A DNA stretch of 64,000 bases from Niastella sp. GTDB taxonomy: Bacteria; Bacteroidota; Bacteroidia; Chitinophagales; Chitinophagaceae. The stretch lies in contig JAGIBF010000031.1 in assembly GCA_017744515.1 (NCBI GenBank), positions 1 through 64,000 on the forward strand. Direction: 5' to 3'. The notes under the pieces are model-generated. The model ran no database searches and was not told the DNA's origin. It saw only the letters and a list, made by a program, of their open reading frames with translations. Every line of letters starts with the position of its first letter. Position 1 is the stretch's first letter. This document shows, piece by piece, positions 32,969 to 41,871 of this stretch. The translations under genes were made by a program, and so were the position numbers.

Positions 32969-32980
32969 TGACCCAAGTCA
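32969..32980. promoter_or_regulatory. TGAC-CCAA-GTCA dyad before moaA
   Basis: A Crp/Fnr-type inverted repeat (TGAC, four bases, GTCA) followed by CA, 50 bases upstream of moaA. It shares eleven of twelve bases with the dyad at 14462-14473 before cobA/nirB. A -7-like TTGTTTTG on the minus strand lies just upstream of the dyad (higher coordinates), so it could act at the start point. The remaining 32920-33157 shows no gene. Confidence 0.55.
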
Positions 32981-33157
32981 CAAAACAATGGGCTACCATC
33001 CATAAAGATACCGCAAAACCATGACTTTATGCTCTTTACTTTATGTAATCCGGTCCATCCTGGCATCAGTAAAAGAGAAAGCAATTTGTCAACAACAAAA
33101 TGATAAGGTATGTTCAGGATCAGCTGTTCAATTTTACTGTAATCTCTTTGCTTCACC

Positions 33158-33186
33158 GGCCCCCGCGGGGCCAAAGCTTTGTAGAA
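33158..33186 (+). repeat. REP-type palindrome, left partner
   Basis: A 6-bp perfect stem GGCCCC-CGC-GGGGCC (33158-33172) followed by AAAGCTTTGTAGAA. The same 29 bases, differing only in the three-base loop, occur inverted at 33812-33840. A second small stem CCCT-TT-AGGG (33211-33220) is next to the transposase stop codon. Confidence 0.8.
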
Positions 33187-33228
33187 TGTACATTCTTATA
33201 TTGCATTTGCCCCTTTAGGGACTACGCT

Positions 33229-33696
33229 CTATTCCTCCGCAGGCTCTGTAAAAATGTAACGCAGATCGTATTCCACAGCAAAACTCTTCAACATCTTCTG
33301 GTACTCGTCCAGAAATGTAACTTTCTTATGATGTTCCTGCTGATTATGTATGTATTTAACCACGGTATCAAGCTGTGATTTGGCATGACTAAATGCCCCA
33401 TATCCATTTTGCCATTGAAATTTTTGTCTGGTCAATCTTTCCTGATTGATCCATTCTGAAGAATTTCCTTTAACCAGTTGCATCATATCAGCTATGGACT
33501 GTCCGGGATGTAATCCCACTAAAAAATGAAGGTGATCTTCCACGTTATTAATGGCCAGCATTTTGTGTTTGTGATTTTGGACAATGGCAGTAATGTATTG
33601 CCGTAAGCGCTCGTCCCAGGAGGTATGCAGCATGGCAGCTCTATATTTGACAGCAAAAACGCAATGGATATAAAGTTGTGTGTGGGTATTGGCCAT
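33229..33696 (-). CDS. REP-associated tyrosine transposase (RAYT, IS200-type Y1)
   Basis: A 155-residue single-domain HUH transposase. The two-His motif is in DHLHFLV, and the catalytic Tyr in VKYIHNQQEHH. This fits the IS200/IS605 Y1 family, RAYT branch, which acts on palindromic REP DNA as single strands. It lies between REP-like palindromes at 33158-33186 and 33812-33840, both inverted and pointing inward. No tnpB gene. The ATG at 33696 (MANTHTQLYIH) gives the usual N-terminus; in-frame codons upstream extend to 33780 but look non-coding. Confidence 0.88.
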   Translation of the reverse strand: MANTHTQLYIHCVFAVKYRAAMLHTSWDERLRQYITAIVQNHKHKMLAINNVEDHLHFLVGLHPGQSIADMMQLVKGNSSEWINQERLTRQKFQWQNGYGAFSHAKSQLDTVVKYIHNQQEHHKKVTFLDEYQKMLKSFAVEYDLRYIFTEPAEE

Positions 33697-33811
33697 TGGA
33701 TTTTCTTTCCATATACGAACTTTTGTAGCAGGAGGATGTGAAATGCTTTTGATTGTTCCTTTGAGCGGTTTGTTGCGCACCTACGGCGCCCAATGCCTTG
33801 GGATGGATGTT

Positions 33812-33840
33812 TTCTACAAAGCTTTGGCCCCACTGGGGCC
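33812..33840 (-). repeat. REP-type palindrome, right partner
   Basis: TTCTACAAAGCTTT followed by the stem GGCCCC-ACT-GGGGCC, the inverted match of 33158-33186. A stem-loop CCCAA-TGCC-TTGGG (33789-33802) lies between it and the transposase start, the mirror of the small stem on the left side. The following 33841-34110 (270 bases) holds no gene I can support. Confidence 0.8.
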
Positions 33841-34110
33841 TCAAAAAGATGAGCTTCTTTGCCAGAAAAACGACTAAAACCCTCGATTTATCATCTCATC
33901 CCGCACATACCCGCAGAAGTCCTGTGGCTCAATAATTTATTTAACACTCCGTTAAACTTCCGGGGAAAGTAGCAGTCTCAGGTTAGGCTGGCTTGCTTCT
34001 GTGTGCATGGAAATGGAAGTCACTGATTTGTGGCAGCTTTTTTGCCGGTAGTATAATATCTCACCCCGAAGCAGCTGGCATATTCTGATAATCCTGCAAT
34101 AAATCTTAAT

Positions 34111-36159
34111 ATGAAAAATTTCATCAGGATCTTCTACACCAGTTTTGCGGCACTGGTAGCCGGCGTACTGCTGTGCTCCTTTTTCCTGCACCCGTTTGAT
34201 CATCCGTCTGCCCATATCAGTTTTCCGTATAAGAAGGCTAAGCTCACTGAAAGACAGGCAGCGGCCCACCTGCTCAACAGGTTCACCTTTGGCGCCCGTC
34301 CCGGTGACATAGATGCCGTGGTAAAGATGGGGCTGGAGAAATGGTTTCAACAACAACTGGAGGCCAGCCTGCCCAATGATACGCTTGCACAACTGCTCAG
34401 TGGATATGATGCCCTCAACCTGAGCAATGATGATGTGGTAGACATGTATCCCAAACCAGCAGTCCTGCTGCGCCAGGCTATCAAAGATGGCTACATCGAT
34501 AAGGACTCCGTAAACAAAGGCGATCGCAAAGAATACCGCGATCAATTGCAACGTTACATGACCGACAAAGGCATGAAGCCGCTGCAGGAATTGTACCGTC
34601 AACTCTTCAACCAAAAGATATTAAGGGCTACTTACAGCGAAAACCAGTTGCAGGAAGTACTGACCGATTTCTGGTTTAACCATTTCAACGTTTCCCTTAC
34701 CAAGAATGATTGCGCCCAGTTCATTCCTGCCTATGAGCGGGATGTAATACGCCCCAATGTATTGGGTGACTTTGAAAACATACTGGAAGCTACGGCCAAG
34801 TCGCCCGCTATGCTGTATTACCTGGACAATTTCACCAGTATGGGAGATGACATGGAAATGGGACAACGCATCGAGAAGATGAGAAAGCAATTGGGGGATA
34901 AAGCTGCCATAATGGAAGCAGACACTTCTACCGGCTATTCCAAACTGGTTAAAAGAGCGCAACAGCTTAAAAAAACACGCGGCCTGAATGAGAACTACGC
35001 CCGCGAAGTAATGGAATTGCATACGCTGGGTGTAGATGGTGGTTATACACAACAGGACGTAACACAAGCAGCCAAAGTGCTGACCGGCTGGACGGTGTAC
35101 CCCATGAAAGACTATGGCGCCGCCGCCAGGAATCAATTCGAAAGAATGGGAGAAGAAAAGTTCAGGAAGCAGGGTAATGTGCGCGAAGGCGATTTTCTGT
35201 TTGCCGCCAATCGTCATGATAAAGGCGCCAAGACTGTATTGGGTAAACAATTCAGCGCAGGTGGTGGCTATGAAGAAGGTGTAGAGCTGTTGCACATGCT
35301 GGCGAAACATCCTTCTACGGCGAAGTTTATTTCCCGCAAGCTGGCTGTGCGTTTTGTCAATGACAATCCGCCGCAAAGCCTGATCGATAAAATGGCCAAG
35401 ACATTTCAAGCAAAGAATGGTAATATCCGCGAAGTGCTGATCACGATGGTATCTGCCCCTGAGTTCTGGAGCAAGGAAGCGCTGCGTGAGAAGACCAAGT
35501 CGCCTTTCGAGCTGGCCATTAGCTCTGTGCGCAACCTCAACGCTACCATCACACAACCTTATCAACTGTATACCTGGATCAATAAAATGGGCCAGCGCCT
35601 GTATTACTACCAGGCGCCTACGGGCTTCCCGGATAATGGCAAGTACTGGATCAATACCGGATCTTTGCTCAATCGTATGAATTTCGGATTGGCGCTCGCC
35701 TCCAACCGCATACCTGGTGTAACGGTTGATCTTTATGCGCTGAACGATCACCATGAGCCCGAAAGTGCCGAAGCAGCGCTGGAAACCTATGGCAAGATGA
35801 TCATGCCGGAACGCGACCTCGAAGCTTCTATCAAAAGGCTTACTCCCCTGCTCAATGATCCTGAACTGGGCAAGAAGGTGGATGAAGCTGCCGGCAAAAC
35901 GGCTACCTCACAACAAGCCACCATGATGCAGAATAATGAAACCATGCAAAGCAATGAAGAATCGGATGTCATGGATGAAGCATCGGGACTAATGCCTAAA
36001 AAGAAAGGAGGCGGCAAAAAGAACCCTAACCCCAACAAGATACCTAAGAACCCAAATAAGAACAATTATGCAGCCATGCAATCTGCCAAAGGCAACAACA
36101 ACATGTTGTCGCAGGTAGTAGGCATCATCATTGGTTCACCGGAGTTTCAGCGTAAATAG
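34111..36159 (+). CDS. DUF1800 family exported protein
   Basis: A 682-residue protein of the DUF1800 family. It has an N-terminal membrane or signal segment (about residues 8-28). The family's helical core begins AAHLLNRFTFGARPGD and includes REVMELHTLGVDGGYTQ and LTGWTV. The last 60 residues are Lys/Gly/Asn/Pro-rich (residues about 625-665) before a short closing stretch SPEFQRK, the usual family end, so the low-complexity stretch is an insertion. It pairs with the DUF1501 gene that follows by 82 bases; such pairs are widespread, role unknown. Confidence 0.92.
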   Translation: MKNFIRIFYTSFAALVAGVLLCSFFLHPFDHPSAHISFPYKKAKLTERQAAAHLLNRFTFGARPGDIDAVVKMGLEKWFQQQLEASLPNDTLAQLLSGYDALNLSNDDVVDMYPKPAVLLRQAIKDGYIDKDSVNKGDRKEYRDQLQRYMTDKGMKPLQELYRQLFNQKILRATYSENQLQEVLTDFWFNHFNVSLTKNDCAQFIPAYERDVIRPNVLGDFENILEATAKSPAMLYYLDNFTSMGDDMEMGQRIEKMRKQLGDKAAIMEADTSTGYSKLVKRAQQLKKTRGLNENYAREVMELHTLGVDGGYTQQDVTQAAKVLTGWTVYPMKDYGAAARNQFERMGEEKFRKQGNVREGDFLFAANRHDKGAKTVLGKQFSAGGGYEEGVELLHMLAKHPSTAKFISRKLAVRFVNDNPPQSLIDKMAKTFQAKNGNIREVLITMVSAPEFWSKEALREKTKSPFELAISSVRNLNATITQPYQLYTWINKMGQRLYYYQAPTGFPDNGKYWINTGSLLNRMNFGLALASNRIPGVTVDLYALNDHHEPESAEAALETYGKMIMPERDLEASIKRLTPLLNDPELGKKVDEAAGKTATSQQATMMQNNETMQSNEESDVMDEASGLMPKKKGGGKKNPNPNKIPKNPNKNNYAAMQSAKGNNNMLSQVVGIIIGSPEFQRK

Positions 36160-36203
36160 AATCGCTGATTTTAGGATTAAAAAGATTTCGTGGATAGCCT
36201 TAT

Positions 36204-36235
36204 CAACTTTTCAACTTGTAAACTTATAAACTTAG
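36204..36235 (+). repeat. Four 8-bp tandem units before the DUF1501 gene
   Basis: CAACTTTT, CAACTTGT, AAACTTAT and AAACTTAG in a row, ending five bases before the ATG at 36241. Similar short self-like repeats lie at 20378-20402. The units take the place of a ribosome binding site, which is weak or absent as usual in this phylum. Confidence 0.6.
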
Positions 36236-36240
36236 AACCC

Positions 36241-37503
36241 ATGTCTACAAGAAGAGCATTTATAAAATCAGGTGGTCTGGCCTTGTTTGGAATTGGTGTG
36301 GGAGGTGTTCCTACCTTCATTGCACGTGCCGCTGAAAGCAATAAGATCATTGGCCCTTATAAAAAGAACAAGATACTTGTTTGCATATTCCAGCGTGGCG
36401 CCATGGATGGCCTGATGGCGGTAACGCCTTTCACGGATGAATACCTGAAAGCCGCCCGCCCTACCCTGTTCATGACCGCTGCCAAAGAAAGCAACAATGG
36501 TCAGCTCATCGACCTGGATGGCCGTTTCGGGCTGCATCCTTCCATGGCAGTTTTCGAACCCTTATTCAGGGAGAAAAGACTCGCCATTGTGCATGGTATC
36601 GGTTCGCCCAACAACACCCGTTCACACTTCGATGCGCAGGATTATATGGAAAGCGGCACGCCTTTCAACAAAGGTACTGCCAGCGGCTGGCTCAACCGGG
36701 CTGTAGGATTGCTGGGGCATGATGCCTCTCCTTTCCGCGCAGTAAGCCTTACCTCTTCCATGCCGCGCTCGTTCTATGGCGACAATCCTTCTGTGGCTAT
36801 CAGCAACCTGCAGGACTTCACCATCCAGATGCGTGGTAACCCGATGGGCACCAATGTAGCTGCTAAAAGTTTTGAAGACTTATACGATCAGACCTCTTCT
36901 TCCTTACTCAACAAAACAGGCAAAGAGAGCTTTGATGCCATTAAGATGCTACAAAAGGCCGATGTAAAGAATTACAAACCGGCCAACAACGTAGTATATC
37001 CTGCCAGCGCGCTGGGCAACTCACTGAAACAAATAGCCCAGCTGATCAAAATGGACGTAGGCATGGAAGTAGCTTTTGCCGAATCGGGCGGTTGGGATAC
37101 GCACTTCAACCAGGGCGCTATGACCGGCATCTTCTCCCGCAATGTAATGGACCTGAGCACTTGCATCCAGGCATTCTGGAACGACCTCGAAGCCTACCAG
37201 GATGATGTAACTGTGATGACGATGACTGAGTTTGGTCGCACGGTAAAACAGAATGGAACCGGCGGCACCGATCACGGACGTGGTTCCTGCAACTTCATAT
37301 TAGGTAATGGTGTGAGTGGAGGCAAGGTGCATGGGCTGGTGAATCCGCTGGCTGTAGAAAATCTTGAAGATGGCCGTGACCTGGCCGTTACTACCGACTT
37401 CCGTGCTGTGTTCAGTGAAGTAGCCGATAAACATTTACGCATCAATAACGATACTGTATTATTCCCCGATTGGAAGGGGCAAAAGATTGGCGTGATGAGT
37501 TAA
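36241..37503 (+). CDS. DUF1501 family protein with Tat-type signal
   Basis: A 420-residue protein of the DUF1501 family, related by fold to sulfatases/alkaline phosphatases. The N-terminus MSTRRAFIKSGGLALFGIGV has the Tat-type pattern (RR-x-F-x-K, hydrophobic run), so it is probably exported folded. Family segments include QRGAMDGLMAV, IGSPNNTRSHFDAQDYME and MTEFGRTVKQNGTGGTDHG, with His/Asp residues that could bind metal. Start chosen at 36241 because it opens the Tat signal; an extension to 36190 reads through the 8-bp repeats. Partner of the upstream DUF1800 gene. Confidence 0.92.
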   Translation: MSTRRAFIKSGGLALFGIGVGGVPTFIARAAESNKIIGPYKKNKILVCIFQRGAMDGLMAVTPFTDEYLKAARPTLFMTAAKESNNGQLIDLDGRFGLHPSMAVFEPLFREKRLAIVHGIGSPNNTRSHFDAQDYMESGTPFNKGTASGWLNRAVGLLGHDASPFRAVSLTSSMPRSFYGDNPSVAISNLQDFTIQMRGNPMGTNVAAKSFEDLYDQTSSSLLNKTGKESFDAIKMLQKADVKNYKPANNVVYPASALGNSLKQIAQLIKMDVGMEVAFAESGGWDTHFNQGAMTGIFSRNVMDLSTCIQAFWNDLEAYQDDVTVMTMTEFGRTVKQNGTGGTDHGRGSCNFILGNGVSGGKVHGLVNPLAVENLEDGRDLAVTTDFRAVFSEVADKHLRINNDTVLFPDWKGQKIGVMS

Positions 37504-37523
37504 CCGTTAAATAAAACCTTTCC

Positions 37524-37557
37524 AACAGGGGCTGCCATAACCGGCAGCCCTTTCTGT
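37524..37557. terminator. Bidirectional terminator hairpin
   Basis: Stem GGGCTGCC-ATAACC-GGCAGCCC (37529-37550) with AACAG on the left and CTGTT on the right extending it past a TTT bulge. It lies between the convergent DUF1501 gene and the NlpE-like gene. Confidence 0.75.
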
Positions 37558-37579
37558 TGTTCAAGAGTGCGACGTTCTC

Positions 37580-38524
37580 TCATAGCCGTCTCCGGTTCAG
37601 TGTGTAACAAAATTCGTTGTTCCCTACTAATAAGTTGCGTTGCTGATCGAGGAAGAAAAGCGTACTGTCGCCTCCTTTCATCATATACAGTGTGTATTTG
37701 TGATCAAAGGCATCGAGCTTATAAATGACAGCATTGGGATCGGCAGCCGCGCCTTTTACAACTGACCAGATACCTTCCATTTGGTTGCGCTCACGATAGA
37801 CACGATTTAACTGGTAGGTAGTAGGCTTGAACGTTACCGGGTCCTGGTACAATTTAAGCGCCCATTTAAGCTTAAAACAATCGGAGGGTTTAGCCATATT
37901 CATCTCTTTCGAAACGGCTGCGCAGGGCGTTCTACCTATAAAATTTATTACTGTATCTTTTACACCGCTGGAGAAAGAAGCATTGGCCTGCGAAGTCTGG
38001 AATATGGACGTAGGTGGTATCGCTTTATCTGTGCGGCTCAACGTAAATCCTTGTCCCCCATCCCCATTCATCAGGCCCTTATCTGTATTCAGCAGGTGCA
38101 GCAGGTTATTATCCAATTGCAGGAAAGAAATAGTGTGTTCCCCTGCTGTTAGCCGGTACACCACAGCATCCGGGTTCGATTTTATCCCCCTGTCCTTTTC
38201 CCACCGGCCCTCAATAGTGGCTTTCCCCAACGTTTTGTTGGTACGGTTATCAGGATAATAACCATATTCCTGTTCCAGCTTAAATGTAGATGAAGTTCCA
38301 GCCTGCTTATCCGGTAAAAAAGTAAGCTTCCATTTGATGAAATCGCATTTGTCGGTGAGCGGGATTTGCAGAAAAGGCCGGGCATCTACAACACCGGGGC
38401 TGGTGCCTTCAAATACACCAAAAGCAACGGCGCCCGCGGTCGCATGGTGCGCCCGGAAAGCATGAACGCCCATCAGTAGTATGGCCCCCAAAGCTATGCT
38501 GTAAATCAACCTTATATACCGCAT
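37580..38524 (-). CDS. Exported NlpE-like protein with two related domains
   Basis: A 314-residue protein with an N-terminal hydrophobic signal (about 5-22). The mature part has two similar beta-barrel-like halves, residues about 33-165 and 185-314. In each, a Cys-Asp/Cys-Phe entry (DKCDFIKWKLTF, SDCFKLKWALKL) leads through a basic strand to a GRW/GIW-x-V-K-G segment and a NPDAVVYRL / DPNAVIYKL strand. This fits the NlpE N-terminal fold, linked to surface and copper sensing in other bacteria. No lipobox is seen. The duplication is seen directly; the family link is moderate. Confidence 0.65.
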   Translation of the reverse strand: MRYIRLIYSIALGAILLMGVHAFRAHHATAGAVAFGVFEGTSPGVVDARPFLQIPLTDKCDFIKWKLTFLPDKQAGTSSTFKLEQEYGYYPDNRTNKTLGKATIEGRWEKDRGIKSNPDAVVYRLTAGEHTISFLQLDNNLLHLLNTDKGLMNGDGGQGFTLSRTDKAIPPTSIFQTSQANASFSSGVKDTVINFIGRTPCAAVSKEMNMAKPSDCFKLKWALKLYQDPVTFKPTTYQLNRVYRERNQMEGIWSVVKGAAADPNAVIYKLDAFDHKYTLYMMKGGDSTLFFLDQQRNLLVGNNEFCYTLNRRRL

Positions 38525-38609
38525 ACAACAAGATTTAAAGTAAACCTACTTATCTGTACGGGTACAGGAAAAACATTTACGCCAACAAGGGCTTTTTCCT
38601 GACGAAAAG

Positions 38610-38984
38610 CTATATTTTCCTTTTCAGGATACCGATCAGCAAGTGTAGCTTTCTATGAGCAGCTATTAAACCGGAAGCCTTGCCAATCAAGCCCATTATC
38701 ACAGCCAGGCCCAGCAGACGTACAAGGTAATAACCTATATTATCAATAACTACTGTCATGTTAAGCAGGAAATAGGCCAGTGAAAACAAAATAGCAGCCA
38801 TAATGAAATAAGAGCCGGTATTACAACCACAAGCCTTGTATTCTTTCTGGACAAGTTTTGCCCACCGTTCATTTTCTTCTTTGGCGAAATGCGGCACATT
38901 CAGTTCTATACGACTATACTTTCTGCCCCTTCCCTGCAGTTTAAGCAGGTCAGCTTTATTGGTTATTACCAGTTCCTGTTTCAT
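38610..38984 (-). CDS. Small membrane hypothetical protein
   Basis: A 124-residue protein: a charged cytoplasmic N-terminus of about 57 residues, including GRGRKYSRIELNVPHF and a KACGCN cysteine pair, then two hydrophobic segments (about 58-78 and 84-104) and a basic tail. I do not recognise a family. It stands between the NlpE-like gene and the metalloprotease-like gene, all leftward with gaps of 56-85 bases. Confidence 0.6.
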   Translation of the reverse strand: MKQELVITNKADLLKLQGRGRKYSRIELNVPHFAKEENERWAKLVQKEYKACGCNTGSYFIMAAILFSLAYFLLNMTVVIDNIGYYLVRLLGLAVIMGLIGKASGLIAAHRKLHLLIGILKRKI

Positions 38985-39040
38985 TTCTTTATTATAAAGC
39001 GATAAATGAATTTACTACCGGACATTTAATACGAATACTT

Positions 39041-39997
39041 TTAGACGTATACACAATGGCGGCTGGAACGGATTACCGACACCTGCCAGTTGGTAAGTGT
39101 TTGCGGCACAGACAAAACATTGGGAGACATAAGATTATTGGTATCACCAGTATGATGATAAAGCCAGCAGGCATGTCCTATTTCATGAGCAATTATGTTG
39201 TCTGCTGTGCCTGCTTCGGTAAGAATGTAATTCACTGAAAACGTCATACCGCAGCCATCGGATGGATCGGGCAGTACATCATCGACGACAAAAACGATGA
39301 TCTCCGCGCCATAACCCACCACCCTTTTCCAGCCATCTTCAAACTTGCAGGTGTCCGATGCCAGTTGATAAAACGAGCCGTCTATCCACCAGTCCCGGAA
39401 AAACCCCTCTGCATTACAAACATAGGTAAATGGATCACCCGGAGGCGGAATGCTTGTATTACAAGTACCGGTAAAGATCAGGTTAATGTTACAAAGCCGG
39501 TTATAGTGCTCGATAGCAGCATCTATTTGTGGCTGTATAGCTGCCTGCGTTGTAATAGGTATTCCGTCATGAGCAGCGATAACAAGACCGAAATACATTT
39601 TCTTTCGAATCCTGAGACCAAGCAGCCCGCTGGCAAGATCAAAAACACTTCCAGCACGCCACACAACCTCCATAAGAAAATTTAATACAGTCCGGAAAAT
39701 GCCCCCAAGGATGGGAATACTGAGCGCAAGTCCAACAAGAAAAGCAGCTACATCGACAACAAAGCTTACAAATTCACAATTTATACGTATAACCCATTTG
39801 CCTACAGTAACTAAAACTATGCGAATTACTTTCACGATTGTTAAAGCCAACCAACAGAATAACACGTTAAGACATAATTGCCACCAGTTGCACTCCTCTT
39901 CCCGGCAACGTTCCTCTTGCCGTTCTTCCCACGCTTCAATAGGCTGTTCAATTTGTTCTTCAATCCATTCGTGAACTTCACGACATACTCTTCCCAT
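39041..39997 (-). CDS. Matrixin-like zinc metalloprotease with unusual hydrophobic N-terminal half
   Basis: A 318-residue protein. The C-terminus has the metzincin pattern: H271-E-x2-H275-x5-H281 (AHEIGHACWLYH) and then a LM-S-P turn at about residue 290, like the Met-turn of matrixins. Trp stands where metzincins have Gly. The N-terminal 150 residues begin with an acidic helix, then CREEECNWWQLCLNVLFCW and long Val/Ile-rich stretches that are amphipathic or membrane-seeking, with Cys and Trp in a regular pattern. It has no classic signal peptide. Start at the ATG at 39997 is better than 40099, as the extension is low in structure. Protease activity is inferred. Confidence 0.7.
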   Translation of the reverse strand: MGRVCREVHEWIEEQIEQPIEAWEERQEERCREEECNWWQLCLNVLFCWLALTIVKVIRIVLVTVGKWVIRINCEFVSFVVDVAAFLVGLALSIPILGGIFRTVLNFLMEVVWRAGSVFDLASGLLGLRIRKKMYFGLVIAAHDGIPITTQAAIQPQIDAAIEHYNRLCNINLIFTGTCNTSIPPPGDPFTYVCNAEGFFRDWWIDGSFYQLASDTCKFEDGWKRVVGYGAEIIVFVVDDVLPDPSDGCGMTFSVNYILTEAGTADNIIAHEIGHACWLYHHTGDTNNLMSPNVLSVPQTLTNWQVSVIRSSRHCVYV

Positions 39998-40137
39998 AAG
40001 TACAAGGTTTAGATAATTTAAATAATAGACAGGAGGTAAATACGCCAAATGGTGGCAGGAGTTGGCATGGGAGGATTGGGTACAAGTTATACAGACCAAT
40101 AACTTGCGTCAATTACCTGTTAGTAGTATTTTTCAAA

Positions 40138-40851
40138 TTATCGCTTCAGCAATCTTTGCTCCACCATCTGCATCAGCGCGTCGCGGTAGTTGCGGCTCAC
40201 AGGAAGAGTTTTGTCTTTGATACGTATGGTATTGCCCTCGATGGCATCTATACGGGAACAGTTTACCAGGAACGACTGGTGTACCTTCATAAACTCAAGG
40301 GCAGGCAACTGTCCTTCCAATCCTTTCAAAGTAAGGTAAGCCAGTATCTTTTTGGTGTCGGTAAAGATGTTTACATAATTGCCGACACTTTCTATGTAGA
40401 GGATATCGCGCAATTCTATCTTTTCGATCCGCTTGTCGCTGCGTACGAATATCCAGGAAGGTATGGTGGGTGGAACAGTAGCATCACGCAGATCAGCATA
40501 TTCTTTGGCTTTCTGCACAGCCTTCAGAAAACGGCTGAAGGCTACCGGCTTCAGCAGGTAATCGATAATATCCAGCTCATACCCTTCAAGGGCATATTGA
40601 GGAAAGGCAGTAGTGAGGATGACCAGCGGCTTCACAGCGGATTGTTTCAGGTAATCGAGGCCCGAACGCTTGGGCATCTCGATATCGAGGAACATGATAT
40701 CTGCTTTATTGTATTGCAAGAAGGCTTCTGCTTTGAGCGAGTTCTCAAACTGACCGGCAGCTTCCAGGAAAGGCACCTGCTCCACAAACTCCTGCAAGAT
40801 CTTGCGGGCAATAGGTTCATCATCCACTATGATACATCGTAATTTCTTCAT
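40138..40851 (-). CDS. LytTR-family response regulator
   Basis: A 237-residue regulator. The receiver domain has the acidic pocket D10-D11-E12 and phosphoacceptor D56 in IMFLDIEMPK; the Lys is in LLKPVAFSRF. The C-terminal LytTR DNA-binding domain has RDILYIESVGNYVNIFT and FMKVHQSFLVNCSRI. It overlaps the upstream sensor kinase gene by four bases (ATGA), so they are co-translated. LytTR proteins bind pairs of direct repeats spaced about two helical turns. Confidence 0.95.
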   Translation of the reverse strand: MKKLRCIIVDDEPIARKILQEFVEQVPFLEAAGQFENSLKAEAFLQYNKADIMFLDIEMPKRSGLDYLKQSAVKPLVILTTAFPQYALEGYELDIIDYLLKPVAFSRFLKAVQKAKEYADLRDATVPPTIPSWIFVRSDKRIEKIELRDILYIESVGNYVNIFTDTKKILAYLTLKGLEGQLPALEFMKVHQSFLVNCSRIDAIEGNTIRIKDKTLPVSRNYRDALMQMVEQRLLKR

Positions 40852-41861
40852 ACGAGCAGCGTTAAATGAACGGTATAAACAGCTTCATCTTTTTTGATAT
40901 CGAGCGTATAACGGTCCTTGTACAATAGTTCCAACCGGCGCATCACATTGGTCAGGCCGATCCCTCCTTTTTCCTGCTCCTGTTGTTCATAGGTATTGGA
41001 GCAGGTAAATTCAATACGCCCGGCTGCCTGCTGCAAAGATATTTTAATAATGTTGCGTTGGGTATCATCGCGGGTACTGTATTTGAAAGCATTTTCCACA
41101 AACGCCAGGAAGATCAGCGGCGCTATTTTAACGGAGGGGTCGATCATGTTGATGTCAAGCTCTATCTGCATATTGCTGTCGCTGCGGGCCCTTTGGAGTG
41201 CTACATAGTTTTGCAGGTAAACAGCCTCTTTTTCCAGCTCCACCCAATCCACATCGGCCTCATAAAGATTGTAACGCAGCAGGTCGGAGAATTGCAACAG
41301 GATATCCCGCGCCTGCTGGTTCTGCCGGTCGATGGAACCATAAATGGTGTTGAGCCCGTTGAACAGGAAATGTGGGTTCACCTGCGCCCGCAGGTACTTC
41401 AGCTCTGTTTGCAGTTGCGATATCTGGATATTCTTTACCTGTTGCTGTTGCTCATTGGATTTCTGGGCATAATATAACATGGTAGACATAACGAGGAACC
41501 ATAAGGCATTCAGGAAATTCCAGTGTATATAGTCTGTAATCTTCATGGGGTCCTTAGGCCACACCTGTGCATCCCAGTATTGCTGATTGAGGCTGCGCAG
41601 CCACGTGTACAGCATTACAATGGCAATAAGCCCCGTCACATACAAGGCGATCTTTTTCTTTTCCAGCAGTACCGGTATCAGGAAACGGATATTGCCATAC
41701 AACAGCAGTGCAATCATTGCATAGAAAAGCAACAAGGGCTGCAGGGACCATACAAACCCTTTTAGCCTGATCCAGCTTCCGGAATCCATGATGCCATAAA
41801 TGACATAGATACCCCAGAAGAGCCAGTGAAACAAATTGCTTTTTTGAAAGAAAGAACGCAT
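40848..41861 (-). CDS. LytS-type sensor histidine kinase
   Basis: A 337-residue membrane kinase. Four hydrophobic segments lie in residues about 10-150, then a short coiled linker and the His_kinase domain with the phospho-His in QVNPHFLFNGLNTI, and an HATPase with FVENAFKYS and GIGLTNVMRRL. An alternative TTG start at 41894 would overlap the neighbour; the ATG at 41861 lies 11 bases after the GNAT-ankyrin stop. Pairs with the LytTR regulator that follows. Confidence 0.92.
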   Translation of the reverse strand: MRSFFQKSNLFHWLFWGIYVIYGIMDSGSWIRLKGFVWSLQPLLLFYAMIALLLYGNIRFLIPVLLEKKKIALYVTGLIAIVMLYTWLRSLNQQYWDAQVWPKDPMKITDYIHWNFLNALWFLVMSTMLYYAQKSNEQQQQVKNIQISQLQTELKYLRAQVNPHFLFNGLNTIYGSIDRQNQQARDILLQFSDLLRYNLYEADVDWVELEKEAVYLQNYVALQRARSDSNMQIELDINMIDPSVKIAPLIFLAFVENAFKYSTRDDTQRNIIKISLQQAAGRIEFTCSNTYEQQEQEKGGIGLTNVMRRLELLYKDRYTLDIKKDEAVYTVHLTLLV

Positions 41862-41871
41862 GCGGTAACTA

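Noticed and set aside
33519..33844. Extra frames upstream of the RAYT gene
   Set aside because: They overlap the REP palindrome and its stems; the HUH protein begins normally at 33696.
34621..35754. Long leftward open frame (377 codons) inside the DUF1800 gene
   Set aside because: It lies wholly antisense to a well-recognised gene, lacks a family match and shows the composition of a reverse-frame shadow.
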